This document shows positions 1 to 8,300 of a stretch of DNA of 64,000 nt, piece after piece (positions within the stretch are counted from its first letter, which is position 1; each line of letters opens with the position of its first letter). Location: contig NC_013595.1 of NCBI RefSeq assembly GCF_000024865.1, positions 4,712,001 to 4,776,000 of the forward strand. Direction: 5' to 3'. The notes beneath the pieces were generated by a model. It had not been told where the DNA came from. It saw only the letters and a program-made list of their open reading frames with translations, and did no database searches. The position numbers were made by a program, and so were the translations under genes. Source of the stretch: Streptosporangium roseum DSM 43021 (GTDB lineage Bacteria > Actinomycetota > Actinomycetes > Streptosporangiales > Streptosporangiaceae).

Positions 1-762
1 CGTACCGCTCCCGGCGCGGACCCGCGTCACCGTACGGGGCGGTGGGCCGGCGCCCGGCTCGGCACACGGATGGTCGCCGGGGGAGTGGCGGAGGCGCTGC
101 GCGATCGGAGGTTCGTGCGCTTCGCCGTGGTCGCCGCGCCCAGCACGTTGCTCGCCGACCAGATCGTGACCGTCGTCCCGCTCAAGGACGTCGGGGCGGG
201 CGCGACGACCCTGTTCTTCTCGCTGGTGGCGATGGTCGCGACGGCGGTGCAGCCGTGGTGCGCGGCGGGCGGACGGGGAGAGCACCCGTGGGTGCTGCGG
301 AGCGGGTTGCTCTGCGCGGCGGCCGGCTATCTGGTGCTGCTCGCCACGCCGTCGGAAGGCAGCGGCGGCCAGATGGCCGGGATCGTGGCGGCCGCCGTGC
401 TCAACGGGCTGGCCAACGGGCTCATGCAACCGGCGCTGTTCCAGACCGTCACGCGGTGCGCGCCGGCCCATCGCTTCGGGGCGTATCTGGGGGTGCTCAG
501 CTTCCTGTCGGGAGCGTGCGCCTTCCTGGGAGGGCTCGCGGTAGGCCGGCTCTTCGACGCCGGAGGGTGGGGGCCGTCGATGGCGCTGGCCGCCCTCGGC
601 CTGGTCGCGCTGCTGTCCGCCGGGGCCTGCGGCCTGCTCGACCTCCGGCGCGCCGGGAGCGGATCCGCCGGGACCTCCGCGCCCGTTCGCGTCCCGGTCG
701 CCGGCTCCGCGTCCGCCGGGCGGAACGCGAGCTCTTCCGGGAATGGTCAAGTGAATGATTGA
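1..762 (+). CDS. MFS transporter, C-terminal part (5' end outside window)
   Basis: The frame is open from base 1 to the stop at 760-762, so the amino-terminal half lies upstream of the window. About 250 residues remain. They contain at least five hydrophobic segments and an MFS-like second half with the stretch NGLMQPALFQTVTRCAP, followed by a glycine-rich helix pair (FLGGLAVGRLFD). A Ser/Ala/Gly/Arg-rich hydrophilic tail of about 40 residues ends the protein. The protein is an integral membrane permease, most likely an exporter; the substrate cannot be read from this part. Its 3' end meets the remains of a LuxR gene on the other strand. Confidence 0.75.
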   Translation, partial: RTAPGADPRHRTGRWAGARLGTRMVAGGVAEALRDRRFVRFAVVAAPSTLLADQIVTVVPLKDVGAGATTLFFSLVAMVATAVQPWCAAGGRGEHPWVLRSGLLCAAAGYLVLLATPSEGSGGQMAGIVAAAVLNGLANGLMQPALFQTVTRCAPAHRFGAYLGVLSFLSGACAFLGGLAVGRLFDAGGWGPSMALAALGLVALLSAGACGLLDLRRAGSGSAGTSAPVRVPVAGSASAGRNASSSGNGQVND

Positions 763-1005
763 CTGCCTGGTTCGTGCGCCGGCGATGGAACCGCGGCGCA
801 CGAGCGTCTTCACCGTCTCCTCGGTGACCGTCAAACAGCTCGCCGTCTCCGGATCGGACAGGCCCTCGGCGACGAGCCGCAGGACCTGCGTCTCGCGAGG
901 GGTGAGCGCGGCGAACGCGGGACTCGCCATCCAGGCGACCGCCGATCTGTCCGGTCTGCCCCTGAGCCCGTGGGCAGGCCTCGGCGCGATAGGCGGGCAG
1001 GAGCC
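760..1005 (-). pseudogene. LuxR-type HTH remnant
   Basis: Read on the minus strand, this stretch encodes a recognisable LuxR/NarL DNA-binding helix-turn-helix: LTPRETQVLRLVAEGLSD, then a second helix with ETASCLTVTEETVKTLV. The usual dimerisation end of the domain is missing, because the frame runs into the 3' end of the MFS gene. There is no receiver or ATPase domain upstream. The frame begins directly after the stop codon of the LysR gene. It is best read as the surviving C-terminal tail of a lost regulator. An independent start at 930 is possible but would give only a bare HTH. Confidence 0.6.
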
Positions 1006-1911
1006 TCAGCGGGGGCGTTTCCCGTCAGGGGCGGGCCCGGCGAATGCCCGGCGGCTGTGCACGAGCAACTCGCGTATCGCGGGACTGTGGGTGTCCTTCC
1101 AGACCAGGGCGAGCAGGGCGGGTGTCTCGACGTCGTCGATGATGAGGGCGGTGAGCCGGTCACGGTAGTGCGCGGCCATCGAGTCGCTGAGGACGGCGAC
1201 GGCGAGCCCGCGGGCGGCGAGGTCGGCGATGGCGTCCGCGGCGCTGGCCTGCAGCGCGATCACCGGCTGGATGCCCTGTGCCGCGCAGGCCTGGTCGAAC
1301 ACCGTGCGCAGGCCGGTGCCGGGGGGCATGCACACGATCGGGTGGGCGCTCAGCTCGCGCAGGGTGATCCGCCGCTGCTCCGCCAGGGGGTGCCCGGCCG
1401 GGACCGCCGCGACGAGCCGCTCGCTGATGATCGTCAGTGCGTCCAGCCCGTCGGGGGTGGCGGTCGCGGTCCCGGCGAGCGCCAGGTCGAGGGTGCCGGC
1501 GCGCACGCCCTCGACGAGCCGGTCGGAGTTGTCCTCCAGCAGCGAGATCTCCACGCCGGGATGCGCCCGGTGGAAGGCGGCGAGGGCGTCGAACAGCGGC
1601 GTGACGGTGCAGCCGATGACCATCCCGACCGTGAGCCGGCCCCGGATCAGGTCGGTCACCTCGCCCACCGCCTGGCCGAGCGCGCCGGCGGCGGCGAGCG
1701 CGGCGCGGGCGTGTTCGAGCGCGGCCTTTCCCGCGACGGTGAGGGTGGCGGTGCGCGCCGACCGGTCGAACAGCTCGGCGCCGAGTTCGCGTTCCAGCTG
1801 GCGGATCTGGGCGCTGACGCCGGACTGGCTGATGTGCACCCGCTCGGCCGCCCGGGTGAAGTTCCGCTCCTCGGCAACCGCGACGAAGTATTCCAGCTGC
1901 CTCAGTTCCAT
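1006..1911 (-). CDS. LysR-family transcriptional regulator
   Basis: The protein is about 301 residues, the normal LysR length. It opens with the canonical MELRQLEYFVAVAEERNFT, which sets the start at 1911 although the frame is open further upstream. The winged HTH occupies residues 1-60 (AAERVHISQSGVSAQIRQLE). A linker helix follows, then a periplasmic-binding-protein-like effector domain (about 90-295) with the usual GRLTVGMV entry strand. It should bind a small inducer and act as a tetramer in the cytoplasm. A perfect inverted repeat lies 18 bases upstream of the start. No obvious metabolic partner gene adjoins it, so the target is unknown. Confidence 0.9.
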   Translation of the reverse strand: MELRQLEYFVAVAEERNFTRAAERVHISQSGVSAQIRQLERELGAELFDRSARTATLTVAGKAALEHARAALAAAGALGQAVGEVTDLIRGRLTVGMVIGCTVTPLFDALAAFHRAHPGVEISLLEDNSDRLVEGVRAGTLDLALAGTATATPDGLDALTIISERLVAAVPAGHPLAEQRRITLRELSAHPIVCMPPGTGLRTVFDQACAAQGIQPVIALQASAADAIADLAARGLAVAVLSDSMAAHYRDRLTALIIDDVETPALLALVWKDTHSPAIRELLVHSRRAFAGPAPDGKRPR

Positions 1912-2220
1912 GAATACAGATTCTAACTTCCAGCAGATCCATCTGCTGGACTTCTGGCCGTCGGGTGACCAAGGGGCAGGCCCGGCCTCGGGAGGAAGCC
2001 GCGCCGGAGCATGAGTGCGACCGGGAGTGCCGAGCCGGCCTTTTCGCGTCCCGGCGGCGTCCGTAACGGTCGTGAGGAGAGACGCCGGACCGTCAGACAG
2101 CGCCTGCGCCACCTTCCGCGCCCGTGAGGCGGGGCGGTCAGGAGGCGGCACCCACCTGCCGGGCAATCGCGGCGGCGGCCACTGCCGCAGATGGCGGCCG
2201 CCGCCGGGAGTGCCGGGGTG
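1912..2220. other. intergenic region upstream of the LysR gene
   Basis: Apart from the palindrome at 1929-1950, I see no gene here. Short open frames lack ribosome sites and family resemblance. It separates two minus-strand genes and should carry the lysR promoter and the 3' untranslated region of the siderophore-binding protein. Confidence 0.5.
1929..1950. promoter_or_regulatory. Perfect 22-bp inverted repeat, likely LysR operator
   Basis: TCCAGCAGAT, two spacer bases, then its exact reverse complement ATCTGCTGGA. It lies 18 bases upstream of the lysR start codon, where LysR proteins commonly bind to autoregulate. The role is inferred from position and symmetry. Confidence 0.6.
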
Positions 2221-3258
2221 TCACTTCTTGATCAACGGAGGGACCTGGTCGATCGCGTAGGGGATGCTCAGCACGGTGTTGAAGGACAGTGCCGCGCCGA
2301 TCGGCGGGTCCTGGTAGGTCAGGAAGAGGTCGCGGCCCTCCTTGGCGACCTTGAGTTCCTTGTACACGCTGTCGTTCTTGATGCGCGCCCAGGGCTCCTT
2401 GCCGGTCGTCAGCCAGACCAGCCGGTCGACCTCCAGCATGTTCAACCCCTCCGAGCCGAACTCGGCGACATTGGACCGGCCCGCCTGCTTGGTGATCCTC
2501 TCGGGGATCGTGAAGCCGAGCTCGGCGAGGAAGGCCGACTTGGGATCGCCCTTCTGGAAGGCCGAGTACGTCCCGGCCTTGAAGCTGTCGGCGGCGACGG
2601 CCGTCAGGCCCTTCCACTGCGGGTTGGCCTCGCGGACCTCGGTGAACTTCACGCCGATGCGGTCGATGAGCGTTTTGGCCTCGGCCTCTTCGCCGAGGGC
2701 CCGTCCGGCGAGCAGCGTCATCTCCTGCCACGGCGCGGCGTAGGGGTCGAAGCCCTTGGGCTGGGCCACGACGGGGGCGATCTTCGAGAGCTGGTCGTAC
2801 TGCTCCTTCTGAATCCCGGAGTACATGGCGAAGATCAGGTCGGGCTTGAGCGCGACGACCTTCTCCATTTTGACGCCGTCCTCGCGCAGGCCGAGCACGG
2901 TGGGCTCGACGCCGCCCCACGCTTCCTTGGCCCACGGCCAGTCGGTGAACGGCGTGCGCTGGAACCAGTCCACCACGCCCACCGGCCTGTGCCCGAGGGC
3001 CAGCAGGGGCTCGTGGTCGCTGAGGCCTATGGTGACGATCCGCTCCGGCTTCCTGGTGATCTCCGTGGTGCCGTGGAGGTGCTCGACCTTGAGCGGGAAA
3101 GCGGTTCCGGCGGTGGGCGCCCCCACGGTCGTGGCCTCAGCCCGGGGGCTGGACGGGCCGTCGCCGCCGCAGGCTGAGGCGGTCACGGCCAACGTCAAAG
3201 CGGCGAATGCCGTCAGCAGGCGGTTCGTCTTGAGAGGGGGGAGCATTCGGTTTCTCAT
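2221..3258 (-). CDS. Iron-siderophore ABC transporter substrate-binding lipoprotein
   Basis: The protein is about 345 residues. A positively charged start (MRNRMLPPLKTNRLL) is followed by a hydrophobic segment and a lipobox-like ASAC, so it should be a lipid-anchored extracellular protein. The mature part has the FepB/FecB fold signature: KPERIVTIGLSDHEPLLALG, then a helix backbone and a second lobe ending near PPLIKK. It would capture a ferric siderophore and deliver it to the FecCD permeases encoded divergently. The start at 3258 has an AAGAGA-type ribosome site; an upstream ATG at 3339 would run through an iron box and is rejected. Transcription should be iron-repressed through the two boxes in the divergent promoter. 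Confidence 0.9.
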   Translation of the reverse strand: MRNRMLPPLKTNRLLTAFAALTLAVTASACGGDGPSSPRAEATTVGAPTAGTAFPLKVEHLHGTTEITRKPERIVTIGLSDHEPLLALGHRPVGVVDWFQRTPFTDWPWAKEAWGGVEPTVLGLREDGVKMEKVVALKPDLIFAMYSGIQKEQYDQLSKIAPVVAQPKGFDPYAAPWQEMTLLAGRALGEEAEAKTLIDRIGVKFTEVREANPQWKGLTAVAADSFKAGTYSAFQKGDPKSAFLAELGFTIPERITKQAGRSNVAEFGSEGLNMLEVDRLVWLTTGKEPWARIKNDSVYKELKVAKEGRDLFLTYQDPPIGAALSFNTVLSIPYAIDQVPPLIKK

Positions 3259-3314
3259 TGTCTCTTCGATGCGACATGCAGTCTCATGCGGACAAACGGT
3301 ACGAGGGGTGATAC

Positions 3315-3333
3315 TAAGGCAAGGCTTACCTTC
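3315..3333. promoter_or_regulatory. DtxR/IdeR-type iron box 1
   Basis: TAAGGCAAGGCTTACCTTC matches the actinobacterial iron-box consensus (TTAGGTTAGGCTAACCTAA) at 13 of 19 positions. It lies about 57 bases upstream of the binding-protein start, so ferrous DtxR/IdeR should repress this promoter. Confidence 0.75.
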
Positions 3334-3348
3334 ATACAATCACTCCAG

Positions 3349-3367
3349 TAAGGTTAGGCTGCCCGAA
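3349..3367. promoter_or_regulatory. DtxR/IdeR-type iron box 2
   Basis: TAAGGTTAGGCTGCCCGAA matches the iron-box consensus at 15 of 19 positions, including a perfect GGTTAGGCT core. It lies about 20 bases before the GTG of the first permease gene and probably overlaps its promoter. The permease start has no clear ribosome site, so the transcript may be nearly leaderless. Confidence 0.8.
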
Positions 3368-3387
3368 GTCTGCAAGATCGGATCCTA

Positions 3388-4422
3388 GTGACACATCAGA
3401 AGTCCCCACCCCCACGGATCCGATCGAGGCGCGGTCTCCCACTCCTCGCTCTGGCCATGCTGGCGCTGACCGGCCTGTGCCTGCTCTCCCTGGCGGTGGG
3501 CAGCCGTGCGATCGGCCTCGACCAGGTGACCCGCGCCCTGTTCGACCCTCAAGCAGTCGAGCCCGAGGTGGCGGCGATCGTCACGGGCACCCGGCTGATG
3601 CGCACACTGGTCGCCGTGCTCGTCGGCGCGGCGCTCGGTCTCGCGGGGGCCGTCATGCAGGGCCTGACCCGCAACCCGCTCGCCGATCCCGGCCTGCTCG
3701 GCGTCAGCGCGGGAGCGGCCTTCGGCACCGTCGTCGCCGCGGGGCTGCTCGGCCTCACCGGAGTGTTGCAGTCGATCTGGTTCGCCTTCGGCGGGGCCGC
3801 GCTGGCCGGCGTCGCGGTGTTCCTGCTCGGCACCCGGGGAAGGGGAAGTGCCTCGCCGGTGAAGCTCGCCCTCGCCGGCGTCGCGGTCACCTACCTCCTC
3901 GACTCGCTCACCGGCGGCATCGCGCTGACGGATCCGGAGGCGCTCGACCGCTACCGGTACTGGTCGGCGGGCTCGCTGACCGGGCACGACGGTGTGACGC
4001 TGCTGCAGGTCCTGCCGTTCCTCGTCGTGGGCGCGGGCCTGGCGCTCAGCACCGCCCTCGCGCTCAACAGCCTCTCCCTCGGTGACGACGTGGCGGTCGC
4101 CCTCGGCCGCAGCCTCGGCCGGCTCAGGATCAGGGCGGCGGTGGCGGTCACCATGCTCACCGGCGCGGCCGTGGCGGTCACGGGCCCGATCGTCTTCGTC
4201 GGCCTGGTCGTCCCGCACCTCGTACGAGCGGCCACCGGCCCCGACCACCGCCGGCTGCTGCCCGGCTCGATGCTGGTCGCGCCTTGCGTGCTCCTGGCCG
4301 CCGACATCCTCGGCCGCGTGGTCGCCCGCCCCCAGGAAATCGACGTGAGCCTCGTGGCCGCCTTCCTCGGCGCGCCCTTCTTCATCGCCCTGGCCCGTCG
4401 CCGTCGACTCGCGGAGCTCTGA
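3388..4422 (+). CDS. FecCD-family siderophore permease subunit 1
   Basis: The protein is 344 residues starting at GTG. The frame contains about nine to ten membrane spans and FecCD hallmarks: GAALGLAGAVMQGLTRNPLADPGLLGVSAGA, read here as GLAGAVMQGLTRNPLADP with the following LLGVSAGA, and FVGLVVPHLVR near residue 270. It forms half of the inner-membrane channel that imports ferric siderophore handed over by the divergent lipoprotein. The next permease begins four bases after its stop, so the two are co-translated and should form a heterodimer. No ATP-binding subunit follows; it must be supplied from elsewhere. Confidence 0.92.
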   Translation: MTHQKSPPPRIRSRRGLPLLALAMLALTGLCLLSLAVGSRAIGLDQVTRALFDPQAVEPEVAAIVTGTRLMRTLVAVLVGAALGLAGAVMQGLTRNPLADPGLLGVSAGAAFGTVVAAGLLGLTGVLQSIWFAFGGAALAGVAVFLLGTRGRGSASPVKLALAGVAVTYLLDSLTGGIALTDPEALDRYRYWSAGSLTGHDGVTLLQVLPFLVVGAGLALSTALALNSLSLGDDVAVALGRSLGRLRIRAAVAVTMLTGAAVAVTGPIVFVGLVVPHLVRAATGPDHRRLLPGSMLVAPCVLLAADILGRVVARPQEIDVSLVAAFLGAPFFIALARRRRLAEL

Positions 4423-4425
4423 GCG

Positions 4426-5469
4426 ATGTCCGGTCTCCACCTGTCCCATGGCCGGTTCGTCCTCCGGCTGCCCGCGGTGTCGGGCGCGGTACGGCTCCGC
4501 CTCGTCCTGGTCTGGTGCGTCCTGGCCGTGATCGTGTCGCTGGCGTTCGGCCTGACCCTGGCCATCGGCTCAGGCGACTACACCGCGCCGGTCTCCGCGC
4601 TGTGGGGTGCGGGCGACGACCCCGCCGCCGTGTTCGTGGTCCAGGAACTGCGCCTGCCGCGCGCCGTCGTCGCCCTGCTCGCCGGCGCGGCCTTCGGCCT
4701 GTCGGGCGCGATCTTCCAGGCCGCCACCCGTAACCCCCTGGCCAGCCCCGACGTGCTCGGCATCACCCAGGGAGCCGGTACGGCGGTCACCGCGGGGGTC
4801 GTGCTCGGCCTCGGGGCCCCGTCGGGCCTCGGCCCCCAGTCGCTCGGCCTCGGCGGTGCGCTGTTGAGCGGCCTGCTCATCTACGCCCTCGCCTGGAACA
4901 GGGGCACGACCGGCTACCGGATCGTCCTGGTCGGCATCGGCGTGAGCTGGATCTGCGTCAGCCTGACCTCCTACCTGCTCAGCCGGGCCGAGCAGTACCA
5001 GGCGCAGAAGGTCCTCGGCTGGCTCGTCGGCAATCTCAACGAGCGAGGCTGGCTCCACGCCCAGCCGCTCGCCTGGGCGCTGGCCGTACTGGTGCCGCTC
5101 ACGCTCCTGCTTGCCCGCCAGCAGCGCGCCCTGCACCTGGGCGACGAGGTGGCGACCGGGCTCGGCATGAGGGTGCAGTCCACACGGATGGCCTTGCTGA
5201 TGTGCGGTGCGGCGCTGGCTGCGTTCGCCACCGCGGCGGCCGGGCCCATCCTGTTCGTCGCCCTGGCCGCCCCCCAGATCGCCCAGCGCCTGGCCCGCAC
5301 CGCCGCCCCGCCCCTCACGGCCGCGGCCCTCACCGGCTCGACGCTCGTCCTGATCAGCGACCTGATCAGCCAGCGTCTCCTGACCGACTCCGTCCTCCCG
5401 GTCGGCGTCGTCACCGGAGTGCTCGGTGCCCCGTTCCTCCTGTGGCAGCTGGCCCGCACCACCCGCTAG
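4426..5469 (+). CDS. FecCD-family siderophore permease subunit 2
   Basis: The protein is 347 residues and multi-spanning, with the same family motifs as its neighbour: LSGAIFQAATRNPLASPDVL at residues 90-110 and a late VALAAPQIAQRLAR in place of the usual VGLxxPH. It begins at ATG four bases after subunit 1 and pairs with it in the membrane. The gene ends 19 bases from the end of a convergent MFS gene, so the usual third gene (FecE-type ATPase) is absent. Either a shared ATPase encoded elsewhere serves this importer, or the locus lost it. Confidence 0.92.
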   Translation: MSGLHLSHGRFVLRLPAVSGAVRLRLVLVWCVLAVIVSLAFGLTLAIGSGDYTAPVSALWGAGDDPAAVFVVQELRLPRAVVALLAGAAFGLSGAIFQAATRNPLASPDVLGITQGAGTAVTAGVVLGLGAPSGLGPQSLGLGGALLSGLLIYALAWNRGTTGYRIVLVGIGVSWICVSLTSYLLSRAEQYQAQKVLGWLVGNLNERGWLHAQPLAWALAVLVPLTLLLARQQRALHLGDEVATGLGMRVQSTRMALLMCGAALAAFATAAAGPILFVALAAPQIAQRLARTAAPPLTAAALTGSTLVLISDLISQRLLTDSVLPVGVVTGVLGAPFLLWQLARTTR

Positions 5470-5488
5470 TGTCCTGCGCCTGACGAGT

Positions 5489-6781
5489 TCACGTCGTCCG
5501 CCGGTTTCCGGTGGCCGGCGGAGCGTTCCCGGCGAGGTGACCGGCCTGGGGCGGTGCCGCCGGGTTCCCGGCGTCGCCGTGCCGCTCGATGTCGGCGCGC
5601 GCTCTCTGAGACGGGCCTGTGCGTGCCGGCCCGGAGAGGCCGCGCGCCAGCGCCAGCGTGACCGTCACGGACGCCGCCGCCATGACGGCGATCGCCGTCC
5701 CCGGCGAGGTGTACTGAGCGAGCGTGCCGGCGAGGGCGGCGGCGACACCCTGCATGGTGATCATGCCGGAGGAGTGCAGCCCCAGCGCGTGCCCGCTCAT
5801 CTCGGCCGGGGTCAGGTCCATCAGCCGCTGCTGCAGCACCAGGCTCGCCGCGTATCCGATCGAGGCCACCGTCACGGCCGCGACGGCGAGCGGCACCGGC
5901 GGGTCCACGGCGAACACCAGGTACGGCGCGGCCAGCAGGAGCAGCAGCGCGGCGCCGAGCCGCGCCTGCCACCGCGCCGGCACGAACCTGCCGACCAGAA
6001 CGTCCCCGGCCAGCATGCCGGACGCGGCGAAGGCGAAGAGCGTCCCGGCCTGCTCGGGCGCGAACGGTACGAACAGCGACTCGCAACCGACGATCAGCCC
6101 GTTCGGCACCCAGAGCGCGAGGTAGACGCGGCGACGGGGCGCCGAGGACCACAGCCGCACGTTGGAGCGCCACGTCGCGGCCACCGACGGCCGCCCCACG
6201 GCCCGTGGCGCCCGCGCGCTGAGGCCGAACCTGGCGGTGCCCGCGGCGACGAGATACAGGGCGGCCCCGGCCAGCAGCGTGCCGCGCGGCGACAACACCG
6301 ACACCAGCACGCCGCCCGCCGCGAACCCGCAGACCTGCATGATCCCGACGGACATGTTGACCAGCGACCGCCCGAGCAGGTAGCCGTCCGCGGGCACGAT
6401 CTCGTTCAGCAGCCCGTAGCGCACCCCGCCGCCCACCGAGCCGACCAGGCCGAGCCCCAGGATGATCGCGAATATGCCCGGCAGCGGCAGCCCGGGCACG
6501 GCCAGGGCGGCGGTGCCGAGGCAGAAGGCCAGGGCCACTCCCGTCATCGCGGCGCGCGGCGGAAGCCGGTCGGCGGCCGACAGCAGCGCGGCCGCGCCGA
6601 TCGCCTGGGCCAGCGAGGGACCGAACATGCTGAGGGCGGCCAGCAGCGGTGACCCGGTGGCCGCGTACACCAGCACGCCCAGCGCCAGCCCGCTCACGGT
6701 CGCGGCCGCCACCTGCGCGGAGACGGTCAGGAAGAGCGGAGTGAACTCCGGCGTGCGCAGGAGCTCGCGGTAAGTACGCAT
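5489..6781 (-). CDS. MFS transporter, possibly a siderophore exporter
   Basis: The protein is 430 residues with about twelve hydrophobic segments and a disordered Arg/Pro-rich tail of about 50 residues. The N-terminus (MRTYRELLRTPEFTPLFLTVSAQ) and the loop between helices 2 and 3 are of the MFS_3/EntS type. It is convergent with the siderophore permeases and close to them, which makes an exporter of siderophore or of another secondary metabolite plausible. That assignment rests on context only. A short perfect hairpin lies 39 bases upstream of the start. Confidence 0.8.
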   Translation of the reverse strand: MRTYRELLRTPEFTPLFLTVSAQVAAATVSGLALGVLVYAATGSPLLAALSMFGPSLAQAIGAAALLSAADRLPPRAAMTGVALAFCLGTAALAVPGLPLPGIFAIILGLGLVGSVGGGVRYGLLNEIVPADGYLLGRSLVNMSVGIMQVCGFAAGGVLVSVLSPRGTLLAGAALYLVAAGTARFGLSARAPRAVGRPSVAATWRSNVRLWSSAPRRRVYLALWVPNGLIVGCESLFVPFAPEQAGTLFAFAASGMLAGDVLVGRFVPARWQARLGAALLLLLAAPYLVFAVDPPVPLAVAAVTVASIGYAASLVLQQRLMDLTPAEMSGHALGLHSSGMITMQGVAAALAGTLAQYTSPGTAIAVMAAASVTVTLALARGLSGPARTGPSQRARADIERHGDAGNPAAPPQAGHLAGNAPPATGNRRTT

Positions 6782-6819
6782 GATCGGAGTCTGGGGGAGC
6801 CCGCCGTACGGGCCGTAAT

Positions 6820-6839
6820 GTTTCGCCAGGAGGCGAAAC
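6820..6839. terminator. Short perfect hairpin between two minus-strand genes
   Basis: GTTTCGCC, AGGA loop, GGCGAAAC: an exact 8-bp stem. It lies 19 bases downstream of the fusion gene stop and 39 bases upstream of the MFS start, so it may terminate the first transcript or act as an operator for the second. There is no T-run. Confidence 0.45.
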
Positions 6840-6857
6840 GACGGGCCGAGGCGGGGT

Positions 6858-8300
6858 TCACGCCGTGAGAACGATCTTGCCGCGGGCGTGCTCCGCCTCG
6901 CGGAGGCGGATGGCGTCGGCGGTCTCGTTCAGGGGATACGTCCGCTCGATCACCGGGGTGACCTTTCCCTCCGCGACGAGCCCGGCGAGGAGGGACAGGT
7001 CCTCGGTGCTGCGCCTGGAGGCCAGTCCCCGGAGCCTCTGGCTCAGGAACGGGGAGGTCGCGGCGGCGGCGATCAGCCGTGGCAGGGGGCCGAGCACCAC
7101 GCCGCCGGCGCTGCTCGAGGAGACGTAGACACCCTTCGGCGTGAGCACCCGGCGGAACTCGGAGAGCCGGTGGTTGCCCGCGAGGTCGATGACGACGTCG
7201 AACCGGCCCGAGCCTCGGGTGACGTCCTCACGGGTGTAGTCGATCACGTGATGGGCGCCGATCGAGTGCACCAGCTCCGCGTTGCGGGTGCTGCAGATGC
7301 CGGTCACCTCCGCGCCGAGCGTCCTCGCGAGCTGGACGGTGAAGGTGCCGACCCCGCCGGAGGCTCCGTTGACGAGCACCGTGACGGTGTGGATGAGCGT
7401 GCCGACGGAGGTCACGACGAGTCCCGTGGCGATCCACCGCGGTACGCTCGGCGGCCACCCGGCCGCCTCGACGAAGGCCGGGTTGAGCACCCTGCCGTTC
7501 GCGGCGAGCCAGATCAACGCGATCGCGCAGGCGATGAGGACCAGCGACCCGGCGACGGCCAGGGGAACGCTCCAGCGCACGTAGTACTTCGCGAAGGAGA
7601 ATCCGAGGCTCGCGACCACGAGGGCGATGAAGAGGTACACGATGCCGGTCTCCCACAGCCAGGGCGAGAGCATGCCGATGGGGTCGCCGGCCGCGTCCGT
7701 CTCGGTGCTCACCACCGGTGAGAGCAGCACGAAGGTCGTGAAGAGGACCAGCAGCACCGTCTGGGTGATCAGCTCGCCGTACCGGGCGCGGCGGCTGGGC
7801 GGCTCCGGCAGCGCGGCGGGGGTCCAGGACCGTGCCGACGTCCGGCGCGGGGCGGCGGTGCGTTCGATGATCGCGAAGACGAGCGTCGTCCAGAAGACGA
7901 TGTGGACGCCGGCCGTGAGGGCGGCTTCGAGGGGGTCGCCGATCACGCGGAGGGCGGGGGCGCCCTGGAGACCCCGCACGAGCCCGACGGCCGCTGCGAC
8001 GGCGGGCACGACCGTCGCCAACAGGGTGGTCAGCAACCGCACGTAGTCGAGGTACAGCGCGGGGCCGATGAGCTGGAGCGGGCGATCCGCGTAGCCGGCG
8101 GCCAGCCGTTCCGGGTCGCCGAGCTCGGTGAGCACCGCGAGCTCCGCCTCGGCGGGGTCGCCTCCGGCGTCGAGACGATCGTCGACGGCGTCCGCGATCG
8201 AGGCGCGGAGTTCCTTTTCGATGTCGGGGCGCTGCCTGTCGGGCAGGCGGCGCAGGATCGTCTCGACGTAGCGGTCGGTGAGGGTGCTCGTGGGGGTCAT
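6858..8300 (-). CDS. Fusion: HAAS/permease-prefix membrane protein with the nucleotide-binding half of an MDR oxidoreductase
   Basis: The single frame of 480 residues joins two unrelated halves. Residues 1-80 are a HAAS-type N-terminal domain (YVETILRRLPDRQRPDIEKE, then LTELGDPERLAAGYADRP) of the kind usually coupled to PadR regulators. Several membrane spans follow to about residue 300. From residue 308 the protein becomes the Rossmann half of a quinone-oxidoreductase/zinc-alcohol-dehydrogenase (VLVNGASGGVGTFTVQLA, HVIDYTREDV, FDVVIDLAGN) and runs to its normal C-terminus (EHARGKIVLTA). The catalytic GroES-like half is missing. The gene overlaps the PadR gene by four bases (ATGA). The simplest reading is an in-frame deletion joining two neighbours; whether the product is stable is unknown. 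Confidence 0.8.
   Translation of the reverse strand: MTPTSTLTDRYVETILRRLPDRQRPDIEKELRASIADAVDDRLDAGGDPAEAELAVLTELGDPERLAAGYADRPLQLIGPALYLDYVRLLTTLLATVVPAVAAAVGLVRGLQGAPALRVIGDPLEAALTAGVHIVFWTTLVFAIIERTAAPRRTSARSWTPAALPEPPSRRARYGELITQTVLLVLFTTFVLLSPVVSTETDAAGDPIGMLSPWLWETGIVYLFIALVVASLGFSFAKYYVRWSVPLAVAGSLVLIACAIALIWLAANGRVLNPAFVEAAGWPPSVPRWIATGLVVTSVGTLIHTVTVLVNGASGGVGTFTVQLARTLGAEVTGICSTRNAELVHSIGAHHVIDYTREDVTRGSGRFDVVIDLAGNHRLSEFRRVLTPKGVYVSSSSAGGVVLGPLPRLIAAAATSPFLSQRLRGLASRRSTEDLSLLAGLVAEGKVTPVIERTYPLNETADAIRLREAEHARGKIVLTA

Noticed and set aside
3259..3339. Longer start for the siderophore-binding lipoprotein
   Set aside because: It would translate through an iron box and place 27 extra residues before the signal peptide.
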